From Prostheceraeus crozeri (Eukaryota; Platyhelminthes; Polycladida; Euryleptidae): a DNA stretch of 64,000 nucleotides. The notes under the pieces are model-generated. The model did not search any database. It was not told where the DNA came from and worked only from the letters and a program-made list of their open reading frames with translations. Below are positions 1 through 11,120 of this stretch, piece after piece; position 1 is the first letter of the stretch; each line of letters begins with the position of its first letter. The DNA lies in assembly GCA_907163375.1 (NCBI GenBank), contig CAJQUW010003176.1, forward strand, positions 558,001 to 622,000, given 5' to 3'. Made by a program: the position numbers and the translations under genes.

Positions 1-61
1 GCTTTAACAGGTACGGGTGTTTTTGCAACTTCACTTGTTACAATGTTAGATAAATCTTTAA
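1..61 (+). pseudogene. Element 1 gene of unknown function, piece left of the piggyBac insertion
   Basis: The first bases form an open plus-strand frame without a start, running off the left edge of the window and stopping at the TTAA where the piggyBac element enters. The frame resumes at 3281. The visible residues are hydrophobic and Gly/Thr-rich, which would suit the end of a membrane or capsid-associated protein, but no family is recognised. Only about 20 codons are visible here. Confidence 0.5.
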
Positions 62-78
62 CCCATTAGCTGCTAAAG

Positions 79-97
79 GTCGGGCAGCGCCCGACCC
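79..97. repeat. piggyBac left subterminal hairpin
   Basis: A GC-rich palindrome of the form GGTCGGGC-xxx-GCCCGACC lies just inside the left inverted repeat. Four related hairpins occur at the other end. Subterminal repeats in this family are commonly transposase-binding sites; that role is inferred here. Confidence 0.7.
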
Positions 98-677
98 AAA
101 AAGTTAACAGTGCACGCGTCAACAGAAATTGTTTCAACTCGTTTCCACGCGGAACTATGAACCATCACCACACTTGCTCACGCGACTAGCGATATTTGTA
201 TAACTCCTCCACGCGCGGAAGTAGAAGTCAAATCATTGAAATTATAAAGTTAGTTTTTAATACAAGTATAATGTTGGTATAATAGTAATTTTTTAGCCAG
301 CAACATAATTTCACAGCCTGTTAAAGGAAATACGCTTATCAAACTTCCGACAATCCTATGACTTAATTCATTATTTGTTAATCCTTCAAAAGTGAAAAGG
401 CCGTCATATCATGGGAAAATTTAGTAATATTTGCTGTCAGTATATAGCTGCCTTTCGTTATATATCATAATTTCAAAATAGTTACATGTATGCTGCTTCG
501 GGAAGATTCGAATTAATTACGCTTATTCCAACCATATAAGCTAACGACTGCTGATGAATTGAGAAGTAATTTTAAGTTACATTAATTTAGTATAATTAGA
601 AAATATCAAAGCATAACAGAATAAAAACATAGCTACAATTTATGTAAAAGACAACCCATGTAACGCCCAAATTATCA

Positions 678-2394
678 TTACAATTGATGCCACAATGGAA
701 AGCAATCAATGCACAACGCCGGACTTTCTGGACATCCTTGACACTCATATCTCATTTCCTTCCTTCGCCCTTCCCTGTATCCACATTCCCGGCATCTTTT
801 TGAGGGGCGAGGTCGATTTTGCCGTGCCGGAATCTTTGTTGGCACATGGGCGATTACGGGTTTTCTAATTTTTTGAGAATGGCAGCGCCCTCTTCCTGAC
901 TCCTCAATCAACACTTTCACAGCAAACTTTTGAAAATCGGTGAACTTTTTTACGTTTTGTTGATGCATATATCGATGGAGAAAAAAAGCGTTAAGCAAAA
1001 GTTTTTGGATCAAATGAATTCCAAGCTTAGTGCACCAGTGACCGGACTTTCTCGCCGCACTACATGATTCGATGATGGCATCTGCATTATCTATTGCTCC
1101 CATCAGTCGATTGTAATCCATAACACTACCTGGCTTTGACACCTGCTCTACAACTCCTCCACGTCGCACACGTTGCACAGAATGTAGTTCCGCTTTTGAG
1201 TTGGAATCCAAAAGATAAACATTCTTGATTCCTGAGGCTTTGTTCACACAATAACGCACTACCATCAAATTATTTTGACGCATGAATAAACTGTTATTGG
1301 GTCGAAGAGTCTGCTGTCTCAGATCAGAGGGGGCACCGCGGTTAATTCGAAGAGTTCCTAGCATCAACGTGTCTCTTGTCAAAAGATGTGCCAGACGAAC
1401 ACTCGTAAAAAAATTATCGGCAACAACTCTGTATCCTTGATCTAAAAGAGGTTCGATAAGGTGGACGACGATTCTCTCGGACACAGTCAAACCACGATCA
1501 ACTAACGCTGGGGCGAATGTATCATGCTCATTTTTGTTAACATGCACTTCGAACGACCACAGATACCCGACCTTCGCATCACAAACTTCGTATAACTTAA
1601 TTCCATAGCGATGCCTTTTTGAAGGAATATATTGTCTGAAAAATAAGCGACCACGATAGAGTACAACAGATTCGTCGACGGCTAAATCGTTGTAGGGAAG
1701 GTAGGTATTACGGCAAATGTCTCGCACTTTGTTTAAAAACGGACGAATTTTTCTGAGAGGGTCTTGTTCATTTATATTGATTTCATCATAGTTGGCGAAT
1801 CGAAGGAATCTGAGCAGAATTTGAAAACGGTCCCTTGAAAGAGATTCCATTCGCATCAGGTAAGGCGTGTGCAACATCGGATCAACAGTCCAATAATACT
1901 CGATGGAAGGTTTTTGCACTAATCCCATATATAGCAGAATACCAATGAGTTTTTGCATTTCAGTACCGCTGGTTTCCTTCCATGCATTTAGCCGTTTAGG
2001 AGTTTGCTCCTCATCAAAGTCAGAAAAGAAGATATCAGCTCTCCTGTTCGTGGCATCAGCCAAGAAATCAAACTGCGTCAGGAAGCAAAACCCTTATATA
2101 ATGTCTCATCAATTGTTCATCATTCAAATTATCATTTGGAAGAAGAAAATGATTAATCCCAGGTACACCGAGAAACTCAGGTAATGGTGGTCTGTCATCC
2201 AGTCCTGGCTCAACAAAGGTGAATCCTTGATATTGATTGGGAACAATTTGTTCTAAATTTTGTGCGTCAATTTCATCATCAGATTCCCCCTCAGATTCCG
2301 TATCATTTGATGTATCGGAGAAGTCGTCACTCACATTTCTCCATCTTGCACCACTTCGTGTAGCCATGTTAAAAACTGTGCCGAATGTCTGCAC
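678..2394 (-). pseudogene. piggyBac transposase (DDE_Tnp_1_7) with C-terminal zinc-binding domain, one frameshift
   Basis: This encodes the transposase that excises and inserts the element at TTAA. The main frame (2063 down to 678, 461 codons, first codon TTG) holds the catalytic core with DDD residues near 130 (VDESV), 216 (VADNFF) and 325 (GAIDNAD). A Cys/His-rich finger follows from about residue 425 (CRECG, CQGC, CIDC). The N-terminal part lies in a separate frame from 2394 (likely ATG 2367) to 2068 and is acidic (rich in D, E and S), as usual for the family. The two frames abut at 2061-2068 and are offset by one base, so the copy carries a +1 or -1 frameshift there, unless a very short intron exists. 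The catalytic core is undamaged. The gene lies antisense to the interrupted element 1 gene. Confidence 0.9.
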
Positions 2395-3075
2395 TTGATG
2401 ATTACTTGCTTGAAATTAACAACAATATTTCAAATCATGCATAAACAATGTCGAACTATGAATCAATGAGTCATAAAATCCATAGTCCATGTGAAATCTG
2501 GTCTATTTAGCAATATCTATGGCTTGGCGCCATAGATACGCCTTGTCTACAAAATATTATTCCTCATCGATTATAAATGTCATTCAAGTAGATATCTATG
2601 CTTATAACCGCATTGCTTAGATTTCATACAGAGCCGACGCTGCACATATGAGTCGTCTGTGCGAAATAAGGCGCCAATTTGCTAGTGTTTGCAAATGACA
2701 CAAGATGAATTTGGTAGATCGAAATAGAATCGTATCGCTTGTGTGAAAAGATGCTTGATGTTGATAATTTAATAAAGTTACAATGATGCTTGTATGAGAT
2801 GGAAATTTATCCCTAGATAATGGTCACCTTAAAATTTATAATATACAGGTTTTAGGTAGTGAAATGTAAGAGCCTATTTATAACACCAAATCAATTGGCT
2901 TTCCTGTATCATGTAACACCTACATTATACTTATCTTTCATGTTTCATTGTAGTGTTTTCATTTCAATTATTGACAATATCATCAGCCTACCCTAACATT
3001 TAGGCCTACAACATAATTAAAATATTGATGAAATATTTACCTTATAATTTGATCACATGAGAGGTAATAACGCTC

Positions 3076-3227
3076 GGGTCGGGCGGAGCCCGACTTTCCG
3101 CGTGAGAGGTAGTTATCATACGGTCGGGCGCTGCCCGACCTTCGCATGTGAGTGAGTTATTTCACGGTCGGGCACTGCCCGACCTTCGCGTGTGGGAGTG
3201 TTGCACGGGGTCGGGCACCGCCCGACC
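3076..3227. repeat. piggyBac right subterminal tandem hairpins (four copies)
   Basis: Four copies of a roughly 44-bp unit each contain a strong hairpin, GTCGGGC-loop-GCCCGAC, at about 3078, 3122, 3166 and 3209. The loop bases vary (GGA, GCT, ACT, ACC) while the stem stays constant. The linkers share CGCGTG and GTTAT. The single copy near the left end gives the transposon an asymmetric 1+4 layout. Confidence 0.8.
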
Positions 3228-3280
3228 TTCCGCGTGTGGAGGTGTTATTTAAAAATACACAGTCGCAGCTAATGGGTTAA

Positions 3281-3633
3281 TAACTAAGAAACGAAAATCA
3301 TTAGAAACTAAGCATTTACATATTCAAGAAGTCTATGATAAACTACATTACTACTTTCAAAGAGTATGTGATGATAATGTTATTACGTTAGATGAGATTG
3401 AAAAATTTGATCAAATAGCTAATGAAGTAAATCAAATATCCTTTCAATTACAGTCCGAAAAAATTGATGATAAGAATAAACAGGATGGCAAAATTTCTAG
3501 TGATGGTAAAACTTTTACTGATGGTAAAATTTCTAATGAAGAAAATGACAAAATTTTTTTAGAAGAGCTAAAAACTTTAAGCGAAAATTTAAGCAAAACT
3601 TTATTAAACAAAACTTTATTAAACAAAACTTAA
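3281..3633 (+). pseudogene. Element 1 gene of unknown function, C-terminal piece right of piggyBac
   Basis: The open frame resumes directly after the right TTAA and runs to TAA at 3631-3633. The first half is charged and predicted helical (many Lys, Glu and His). The end is low-complexity with repeated DGK and NKTLL-type units, pointing to slippage expansion. No family is recognised. Position and frame agree with the fragment at 1-61, so it is the same gene broken by the transposon. Confidence 0.55.
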
Positions 3634-3754
3634 AACGAGAAAACTTTAAACGAAAAGATGTCAGACAACAAAGCAATAAAAAAATAATTTGTTCACTAAA
3701 ATGTTTTTGTTGTATTCCAATGTTACCACAAAATTCAAATATGATATTTTAAAA

Positions 3755-4581
3755 ATGGATAAAATTAGAGCTGATAATTTTAAAAGAATAAAACAATTAG
3801 AAGAGTTAATAAAACAAAGAAATATTATGAAAGAAAATCATCTTCAACATAGAATGATAAAGCTGGTATTCAATCTGATATGTTTGAAAAAATGCAGCAA
3901 ACCGAGCAAGTAAAAACTGATTTTGAAAAAACTATGAAACCATTTAAAACTCTTGAAAAAGAACTTACAAATAATGATAAACAAATTGATATAACAGATC
4001 CAGAGCACAAAACTATATTAGATGACTATGGATTACTAGAATCAAACATTAATAAGAAATTACCAAAATCTATGCAATTTGAACATTCTATTTCATTTAT
4101 AGATGGAAGAACAATACCTAGATTTTATCTCGGACAAAAAGAAATATTTCCACAACCTTTTCGAGGTTTATTTTTTTCACCAGATAAATCTCCTTTTAAT
4201 TTAGATAGAAATTTTGTTGATCTTTTAAGAGGAGCAGATTTAAATAATTATGCTGTAGAAGATCTCATAAAATATAAAGCTATGTTAGATAGAGTTGGTG
4301 CAGTAAAATCTCTTAGACGTTATAAACAATTAGAAAATTTATTATCAACGGGAGTTAAAGAAGGAAAAGGTTTATCTGAAAAACAGAAAACAGAAACAAC
4401 TGTATTTTTACCAGATGATCCACAAGAATTACTAAATAGATTAAATATTTTAATATCTGCAATAAAAGAAGGACATAATTCTAGTTTCAATGAAATTCAT
4501 GCTATATTGAAAAGACTGTTAGAAAAGAAGATTCTAAATGAAGAGGATTATAAAAGTGTAGCTGAAATATGTTGTTTCTAA
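3755..4581 (+). pseudogene. Element 1 conserved-type hypothetical protein, one frameshift
   Basis: Two plus-strand frames read as one gene. ATG 3755 follows an A-tract typical of this element and opens a Lys-rich helical N-terminus. The frame shifts near 3855-3875 and continues to TAA at 4579-4581. The larger part (233 codons from 3880) begins with a Gln/Lys/Glu-rich helix and has a middle section with several Phe/Pro turns (PQPFRGLFFSPDKSPF). A helical C-terminus follows, rich in Leu, Lys and Glu. I do not recognise the family. It sits just upstream of the penton-like gene, so a virion-assembly role is possible but unproven. Confidence 0.55.
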
Positions 4582-4658
4582 TTTTTATCTATGATTTTAT
4601 TCATGATTTTTATCTATGATTTTTATCTATGATTTTCATCTACGATTTTTATCTATAA
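4580..4658. repeat. 17-bp tandem repeat between genes
   Basis: About five copies of a GATTTTTATCTAT-type unit fill the gap between two element 1 genes. It may be a leader or simple slippage DNA. Confidence 0.6.
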
Positions 4659-4683
4659 TATTTATTCAAAATTTTAACTAAAA

Positions 4684-5471
4684 ATGTGTTCAGCAGATTT
4701 AGACAAAATTAATAATCATTTAGAAAATCTAACAGAGATTTTGGGTTCATCAAAATTTAGTACGACGTTAAAAATTATAACAACTACTTCATCACACACT
4801 TGTAATTTGGAACCCATTCTACATTTGGAACAAAATAAAAATTATCAAATTGCATTGACTAGTTTCTCCACATTTAACACTATTCAAAATGTTATGAAAG
4901 ATGTGAATGATCAATTTAGATATTCTACTGATAAAGGCAAAACGTGGAAAATACTAACTTTTCTTCCTGGTTCTTACGAAGTTGAATCAATATCAAATGA
5001 AATTAAGAGACATTTAGGTATACCATTTAAAGATAAGAAACAATTACATTTTACAGTTGAACCGGCAGTTAATAAATTTTCTCTTACTTTAGACGAAAAT
5101 CATCAAGTTGATTTTAATCATGATGATCATTGTCAAAGCTATTAGGATTTAATAAACAAACCTATAGTCAAGGTTATCATTTAGGTGAGAAGATTCCAAA
5201 AATAACTGAAATAAATTCAATTGTTGTACATTGTGACATTATTGAAGGAGGATATATAAATGGTAAATTGTCAAATTTAATATTCAGTTTTCCAGCTTTT
5301 ACTGTACCCATTGGTTATAGATTAAATGTAATTCCACAAACATTAATATATTTCCCTATTACAAGTAAAAATATTAACAACATTAACATTAGAATCACTG
5401 ATGAAAAAGGACAAGAAATAAATTTTGGAGGTGAAGAGATTATGATAGATCTTTTGGTTCGGGAGGTATAA
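4684..5471 (+). pseudogene. Polinton minor capsid (penton-like) protein, one frameshift
   Basis: This is predicted to form the pentameric vertices of the virion. The first frame (4684-5145, ATG after TAAAA) gives the first half, with features I associate with this family: a NYQIAL strand, FNTIQNV, and a Lys-Thr-Trp-Lys followed by PGSYEVESI. The second frame (from 5130) gives the conserved end: SKLLGF, then SIVVHCDIIEGGYINGKL, a Pro-Gly-Tyr turn and the final strand IMIDLLVREV. The frames overlap by 16 bases and together match the usual length of about 260 residues, so one indel near 5110-5130 is the simplest explanation. Capsid genes and the ATPase follow the same orientation. Confidence 0.75.
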
Positions 5472-5520
5472 ACTCCCGTTCGAGAGGTATAAACTCCCGT
5501 TCGTGAGGTATAAAATCCCA
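5457..5520. repeat. 22-bp palindromic tandem repeat at the end of the penton gene
   Basis: Three tandem copies of a hairpin unit, GGGAGGTATAAACTCCC plus GTTCG, begin inside the last codons of the penton-like ORF. They belong to the GC-rich hairpin clusters found throughout element 1. Confidence 0.75.
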
Positions 5521-5585
5521 CGCAAAGCTAGGGAAGTTTAATTTTCTTCTTCTTTTAAAATAGAAATAATTTTGTTTGTTAAAAA

Positions 5586-6304
5586 ATGAGTGAAGTGTCC
5601 CCATTAAATAAAAAAAACTCAAATTTAATCATCATCCAAATTTATCTAATAAAGTTTTGTCAGTTATTTGCGGAAGATCAGGTTGTGGTAAAACGTATCT
5701 ATTGTTAAAAATTTTAACGACTCCAAATTTTTTGGATCAATTTTTAAAATATGGATTTGAAAATAATCTTAAAAAAACAGCAATTGCTTCATTATTCAAA
5801 GAATATGAAAAATCTGAAGATGAAGAAGAAATAAGTTCGTGGTGTGAAGAAGCAGCAAAAAATAGTCAGTTAGTTGAATCCAATAAAAATAAGCATATAA
5901 AGATACAATTAATAGATGATAGTGGTAATATGCAAGATCCTAGTAAACTAGATAAAACAATGAAACATTGTGTAATTTTTGATGATTGTGTTAATGATAG
6001 AAATCAGTCAGTTCAGAGAAATTATTTCACAAAAGGTAGACATAATAACTGTAGTGTATTTTATTTAACACAAAGTATGTATTCATTAGACGGAAGTGTT
6101 ATTAGAAAGAATGCAAATATATTTATACTATTTGAAATAAATGCAAGAAACTTAAGTGATTTGTTAAGAGATTTATGCGTAAGAAATAAAGATGAATTTA
6201 AACAATCGTGTAACAATGCTTGGTCAAAAGATTACGGCTTCATTACAATTAATATTGATAAAAAAATTCATGATAGAGTTATAGAAGATTTGTTCTCTGA
6301 CTGA
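5586..6304 (+). pseudogene. FtsK/HerA-type genome-packaging ATPase, one frameshift near the start
   Basis: A motor that would pump DNA into the capsid. Walker A is GRSGCGKT (near 5668-5691) and Walker B is CVIFDDCV. Next comes the segment NYFTKGRHNNCSVFYLTQS, matching the sensor region of A32-like and Polinton ATPases. The best ATG is 5586, after GTTAAAAA, but its frame is offset from the ATPase frame, which is open from 5657 (TTG). An indel in the A-rich run near 5610-5650 explains this. Total size, about 235 residues, is normal for the family. It lies tail-to-tail with the polymerase gene, about 120 bases away. Confidence 0.8.
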
Positions 6305-8597
6305 AAGTCGATAGAACATTTGTTTGCCGAGTGATAAAAATATACAAATATAGTGTTATAATATTTTATTTTTTTTATTTTATGTATATATCAAATTTGT
6401 CTATCTTAGAAATTAGAAAATTAAAAAGGTTCAGTAGTTATTCCATCAGGTAAAATTTTTCTTTTATCATCAAATGGATCTAATGCTAGTTTATGTTCTT
6501 CTTTTAAATACATTTTATGTTTCTTTGAATTAAGTCTATAATTACATGCTGTTTTTATTTCATTATTAAATTATGCATTTTTATAATCTTGAAATGTTAT
6601 TTGATTAGCCACTGATGCCTTTGAAATTCCTTTTAATGTTTTATGTGTTTTAATATTATTAGTTGTGTTATAACAATAATATTTAGATTTTAAAAATATA
6701 GCTTCTGTTATGAAATCTTCATTTCCTTCTAATTCATCTTTTACTTTACATAAATCAGAAGGATGAATGATATCTTTTATTTTATCTATTTCTTTAACAA
6801 GTGTAGAATTATACGGTATTGTTAATTCTAAGAAAACGGAATCCGTATCTGTAAAGTGTAATTTATAGTTTTTGCCATAAGCAGGTGCTAAATAATCATA
6901 TATAAATCTATACATACATAGTTTAGCTAGTTCTAATATAGTGAAACCAATAAAATTAAACTTATCATGTTTTATGCTAATTCGACGTAAATGTACAGCA
7001 CATAGTTCATCACTAAATCTAGTAGTTCTTTTATATGTAGGTTTCCTTGTTAAATTTTGAAACCTATCTTTATCATAAACTATTTCAATATTTTGTCTAT
7101 TACGCACATTTTCTAAAGTCTTACCATAAAATGCATTATTCATTAATTTGAAGAACACGTTTCCAAAATCATCTTTATTTCTTTTAGCTATTTTACGTTT
7201 TTCAATATTGAACTCTATATAATATTTTAACCACCTAGATTTTTGATAAAATAGTTTTCGATGTATTTTGGTGAGAATCATTCCATGATCTAAATACCAA
7301 TCTAGCATTCTTCCTTCAACAACATACTTTCCTTTATTGCTTTGTGTTAACATAAGTTTTTTTGTTGGTCTGTATTTCTTAGGAATTAAAGATTTTTGAT
7401 AATCTGAAAAATCTTCTATATTGGGAATTTTGTTTTCGGAACAGAAAGGAAAATATTTTGTTTTATCTTTTATTTCATCAGGATATACTAAATCAACTTC
7501 ATATATATAACCATGATTATAATTTCCATCATATGTTTTTTGATAAACAAGAATATTACACCATGACATTTCACCTGTTGGTAATTCTTGTATCATGCAA
7601 GAAGAATATAAGCTATTAAAATCATAATATAACAAATAGTTTTCTCTCATGATTTCATCAACTGCTGCTTGACTCTCTTCATTTGATATAAGTCCTTCTA
7701 TATTTTGATTAAACAATTTTATAAACTGATCACTTTCTTCTGGAGATAAAGGTTTCATTATTCCATAATCATCAGGATTTACTTTTTTATTGTAACACTG
7801 TACATAACGATTACCTAAAACTGATGAAACTCCACCTCTAATTCCAGATTCAAAAAATAATAATGTATCATATGTATTTTCTTTATAATGTTTAAGTTTA
7901 ACATTTGTATGTTTTAATCCTGCTAACCATGTTAAACCTGGTGTAGAATAACAATAACATGGATCTATTCCGTAATATTCTAAACACATATCACGAAAGT
8001 TTTCAAAAAGATCAGCTAGTATTAATACATCTATCTGTAGATATTTCATTGTATAATCATACATTGTTTTACAATTTAACTCTCTCAAATTTTTTTCAGC
8101 TTTTGCATAGTCTTCTTCAGATAATTGTGATTGTTTTAATGTTGATTTAAATTTATTTATTGGAGGAAGTTGTTTTTCTTCCATAATTTTATTCACAGAA
8201 TTAAAATCTCCAGTTATATATTCATACGGAAATATTCCTTTCAAAGGTTTTAAATTATATTTATTTAATATTTTACATTGTTCAGATTTCAAAGTTTTTC
8301 CCATAACATCTAATGAATAAGGAGTAAAAAATCTAAATGCATCTAAAATTCTAATACAACCTAATTGCATTGAAAAATATTCTTCTTCTGTTTTACATAG
8401 TACATTTATTTGTTGTTGTTGTAATTTTTCAGATGAAAATAAATCTTTCATTACTAGATGGAAATCATATTTAGAACCATTGTAGAGTAGAAATATAAAG
8501 GAACAAAGTTATATTTAAATTTATTAGCATTAAGATTACAAGAATTATGTGCTGCACCTCTATATAATCCATTTAGATGATCATGATCTTTTACTTT

Positions 8598-8627
8598 GAC
8601 GGCAGAGCCGTCGCTTCGCTTGTCAAG
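8598..8627. repeat. In-frame hairpin insertion in PolB (copy 1)
   Basis: GACGGCAGAGCCGTC is a perfect inverted repeat with a 3-base loop, followed by a GCTTCGC hairpin. It sits in an AT-rich gene, encodes KRSDGSAVK on the minus strand and keeps the frame open. Confidence 0.7.
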
Positions 8628-8962
8628 ATATCTACCTTTGCCATTTTTATAATTTTTTGTAAATTCTTTTCCACAGTAATAACAATTTGTTTCATTAACA
8701 AAATTAATTTTTTCTTCATCCGTTAATGGAAGCATTGGTATATTTGTTTCAAGCAATTGTGAAAAACGTCCTTGTAATTCTTCTACTTTCTTTGTAAACA
8801 TTTCTGAACTATCTTCACCATAGTATTGATAATATTCTGATTTAAATAATTCAGGATAATTTGAATGAATGTACATTCCCCAACATAATGGTTTTTGTTC
8901 AAATAAATATTTTTCTTTACTTTGTTCAGATGCACTTTTTTCATATTTATAATTATCAGAAT

Positions 8963-8999
8963 CGGGTGAAGCCCTGGAAGACATGTCCGATGTCCCGTG
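8963..8999. repeat. In-frame hairpin insertion in PolB (copy 2)
   Basis: GGGTGAAGCCC is followed by GACATGTCCGATGTC, two adjacent hairpins. On the minus strand it encodes SDMSSRASPDS. The RASP core matches the peptide from the copy near 10530. Confidence 0.7.
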
Positions 9000-10520
9000 A
9001 TTTTGTGTCATATTAACATTATATGCTTCGAAATCACAATATATTGTAAAGGGTACTTTATTTTTAAAATACCATTTATTATATTCTAAATAATCATCTT
9101 TTGGAAATGTGTTTCTGACTGCTTCGTTTTGTTGACAATTCTCCAAATGTCTATTCATTTCTTCTTTAGTTCTAAAACTTGTCATACATTGGAGACAAGG
9201 AAAATTAGCATTATCTGAAGTTTTTGTAAATATAGAAACATCTTTACACAATATAAAATGACCCTGATAATATAATATATTCGCTTGTGCTGGTTGTTCT
9301 GTCTGTTCTAGTTTTTCAAATTTATCTTGATATATTTCATGTGTTTCATCAATTTCCTTTGTAAGATTAAATGTATTTCGATGAAAATTTTGATTTAGTA
9401 TTTGTAACTGATAACTATATTCTTTATTATATTGTTCTTTATATTGTTGTTGACATTTTTTTAAACATTCATTATTTTTTGATTGTTTTCATTTTCTTCA
9501 TTATTTAATTCTTTATTGTCTTCATTATTTTCTTCATTTAATTTTTGTATCGTTTCTATCTTATTTTGATATTTATGGCCATATTCTTGTACTAATATTT
9601 TTGTTTGTTGTTGTTAATCTGTTTTACATTTTTGTAAACTTTCATTTAAATTTTGTAATTTTTGCTGATATTCTAAAGATAAAGATGAATAATCGGAATC
9701 ATAATCATAATTATAATTACGTCCTTTATAATTATTATGATTAATCATTATTGGTGATAATGTTTTAACAATTTCAAATTTTTCAGTACATATTATATTT
9801 CCATTGTAAAAAATATTATGATGCATGTAATTTCCTTTTTCATTGTATACTATTTCTGATTGACATAAATTTTTATTATTCAAATTTGAATCTGAGTAAA
9901 GTGGAGTAATTTTACCAATAGAAACATAATTCACATTTAATTCAAAAACATTTACTTTTATTAAATTTTTATTCTTTTTATGAAACTTTTTTAACCTATT
10001 ATAATCATATGGAAATTCATGTAAGCCATCAGAAAGATCAAATTCATTTATGTATTCTTCTTTATTGTAATGACTTAGTCTTTCTTTATGATATTCTGCA
10101 GGATGTAAATGTGCTATAATACTCCACAGAAAACAATAATCATCTTCATTTTTTATGTTGATTATTTGTGGTGAACTGAAAGGTAAAGGAACATAACTAC
10201 CACCAGTATTATTTTTATATTTATCAATTACTATTTTCTTAGATAGTATTTTAACAAATCTCCAACCAGATTCACGTAACTGGGCTTCAATTATACAATT
10301 TTCTAATTTAAGTATCATCGACTCAAATATGGGTTGTATATCATTTACATTATGAATTTCTTGTGAATTTGTAAAATGTCCTTGTATTATTTCTTCAGGA
10401 ATTCCATCAGGTCCATTTTTTGTATAAAGTACTTCTACATTCATATAACATTTAAAAGATTTCTTAAATATTTTGAAAAAGTTGGATAGAATATCAGAAA
10501 AAGTTTTATCGGTTTCATTA

Positions 10521-10559
10521 TGTTCAACGGGCGAAGCCCTGCAACCTTCGGTTCGAACA
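10521..10559. repeat. In-frame hairpin insertion in PolB (copy 3)
   Basis: The outer stem TGTTC/GAACA encloses GGGCGAAGCCC and ACCTTCGGT. On the minus strand it reads RTEGCRASPVE. It is nearly the same sequence as the copy at 10655-10692, 130 bases away. Confidence 0.8.
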
Positions 10560-10654
10560 GATTCATTAAATAAATATTTTATATCTGTTACCGCTTCATC
10601 GGTTCGTTCAGCTTCATCAAATTCATCAGTATCGCTAAATAAATATCTTCCATC

Positions 10655-10692
10655 TGGTACGGGCCAAGCCCTAGAACCTTCGGTTTGTATGG
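10655..10692. repeat. In-frame hairpin insertion in PolB (copy 4)
   Basis: GGGCCAAGCCC and ACCTTCGGT are arranged as in copy 3. On the minus strand it reads QTEGSRAWPVPD. The two copies differ at only a few of about 29 aligned positions, so they are related by duplication or mobility. Confidence 0.8.
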
Positions 10693-10939
10693 TCTCATCT
10701 TCACTATTAAAAACTTTTTTATATTCCGAATGTGAATAATCATCAAACATTTTTTTAACTTTTATATCAGTAGGCAATGTTTCTAGATAGTTTATATAAT
10801 TATTTAATTTTAATATATTTCCTTCATCAACTCGATCTACATTTTGTAAATGCAATTTACTATTTAAATGAGATTGATAACTTCTTTTTGTTTGCAACTT
10901 TTTTTTACATGAGACACAATAAAACTTGGTATTTTCCAT

Positions 10940-10966
10940 TTTTTTATTTTTTAAAGAAAAAATTGT
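10940..10966 (-). promoter_or_regulatory. AT-rich start-proximal motif of the PolB gene
   Basis: On the minus strand the ATG of the polymerase gene is preceded by a T-run and then an A-run ending directly at the start codon. The same layout occurs before the other element 1 starts, plus strand (4684, 5586, 12526, 13544, 14129, 15731, 16284) and minus strand (12479). Confidence 0.45.
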
Positions 10967-11060
10967 GTTTTAATTTTAGATATAAACATTCTAATATCAA
11001 GGTCTTGAGAGTTATTTTATATTATTATATATTTCACGTTCTTAAGTTATTTTATTTTCT

Positions 11061-11120
11061 TTATCACATTAAGTTTTATCATATTAAGTTTTATCATATT
11101 AAGTTTTATCATATTAAGTT
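11061..11120. repeat. 16-bp tandem repeat
   Basis: Four copies of TTATCATATTAAGTTT span the gap between the polymerase gene and the next minus-strand gene. The last copy overlaps the end of the latter. Confidence 0.8.

Larger units (their letters stand above)
62..3276. mobile_element. piggyBac DNA transposon, full length, inserted at TTAA
   Basis: The element is flanked by TTAA at 58-61 and 3277-3280, the piggyBac target duplication. Its ends are perfect 12-bp inverted repeats, CCCATTAGCTGC (62-73) and GCAGCTAATGGG (3265-3276). It carries one minus-strand transposase gene. Inside the ends are GC-rich hairpin repeats: one copy at left (about 79-97) and four at right (3076-3227). It interrupts an ORF of element 1. 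Length is about 3.2 kb. Confidence 0.95.
6424..10939 (-). pseudogene. polB: Protein-primed family B DNA polymerase (PolB) with N-terminal zinc finger, several frameshifts
   Basis: The replicative polymerase of the element, with intact sequence motifs but broken into pieces. From the start (ATG 10939) the first frame (to 9614, 441 codons) has a C2H2 finger (CVSCKKKL...HLNSKLH) and a conserved N-terminal block (CFLWSIIAHLHPAEYH). After a shift, an open frame without ATG covers about 9613-8454. It has a second C2H2 finger, exonuclease motif YCDFEAYN and the HDHLNGLYRGAAH linker. After a shift near 8505, 8451-6571 carries the exonuclease III motif, polymerase motif A (YYDFNSLYSS), motif B (KLMNNAFYGK) and motif C (HFTDTDSV). 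A final shift near 6570 separates the usual C-terminus, ending at 6424 (LPDGITTEPF). Full size would be about 1500 residues. Several GC-rich hairpin units are inserted in frame (8598, 8961, 10521, 10655). Confidence 0.85.
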
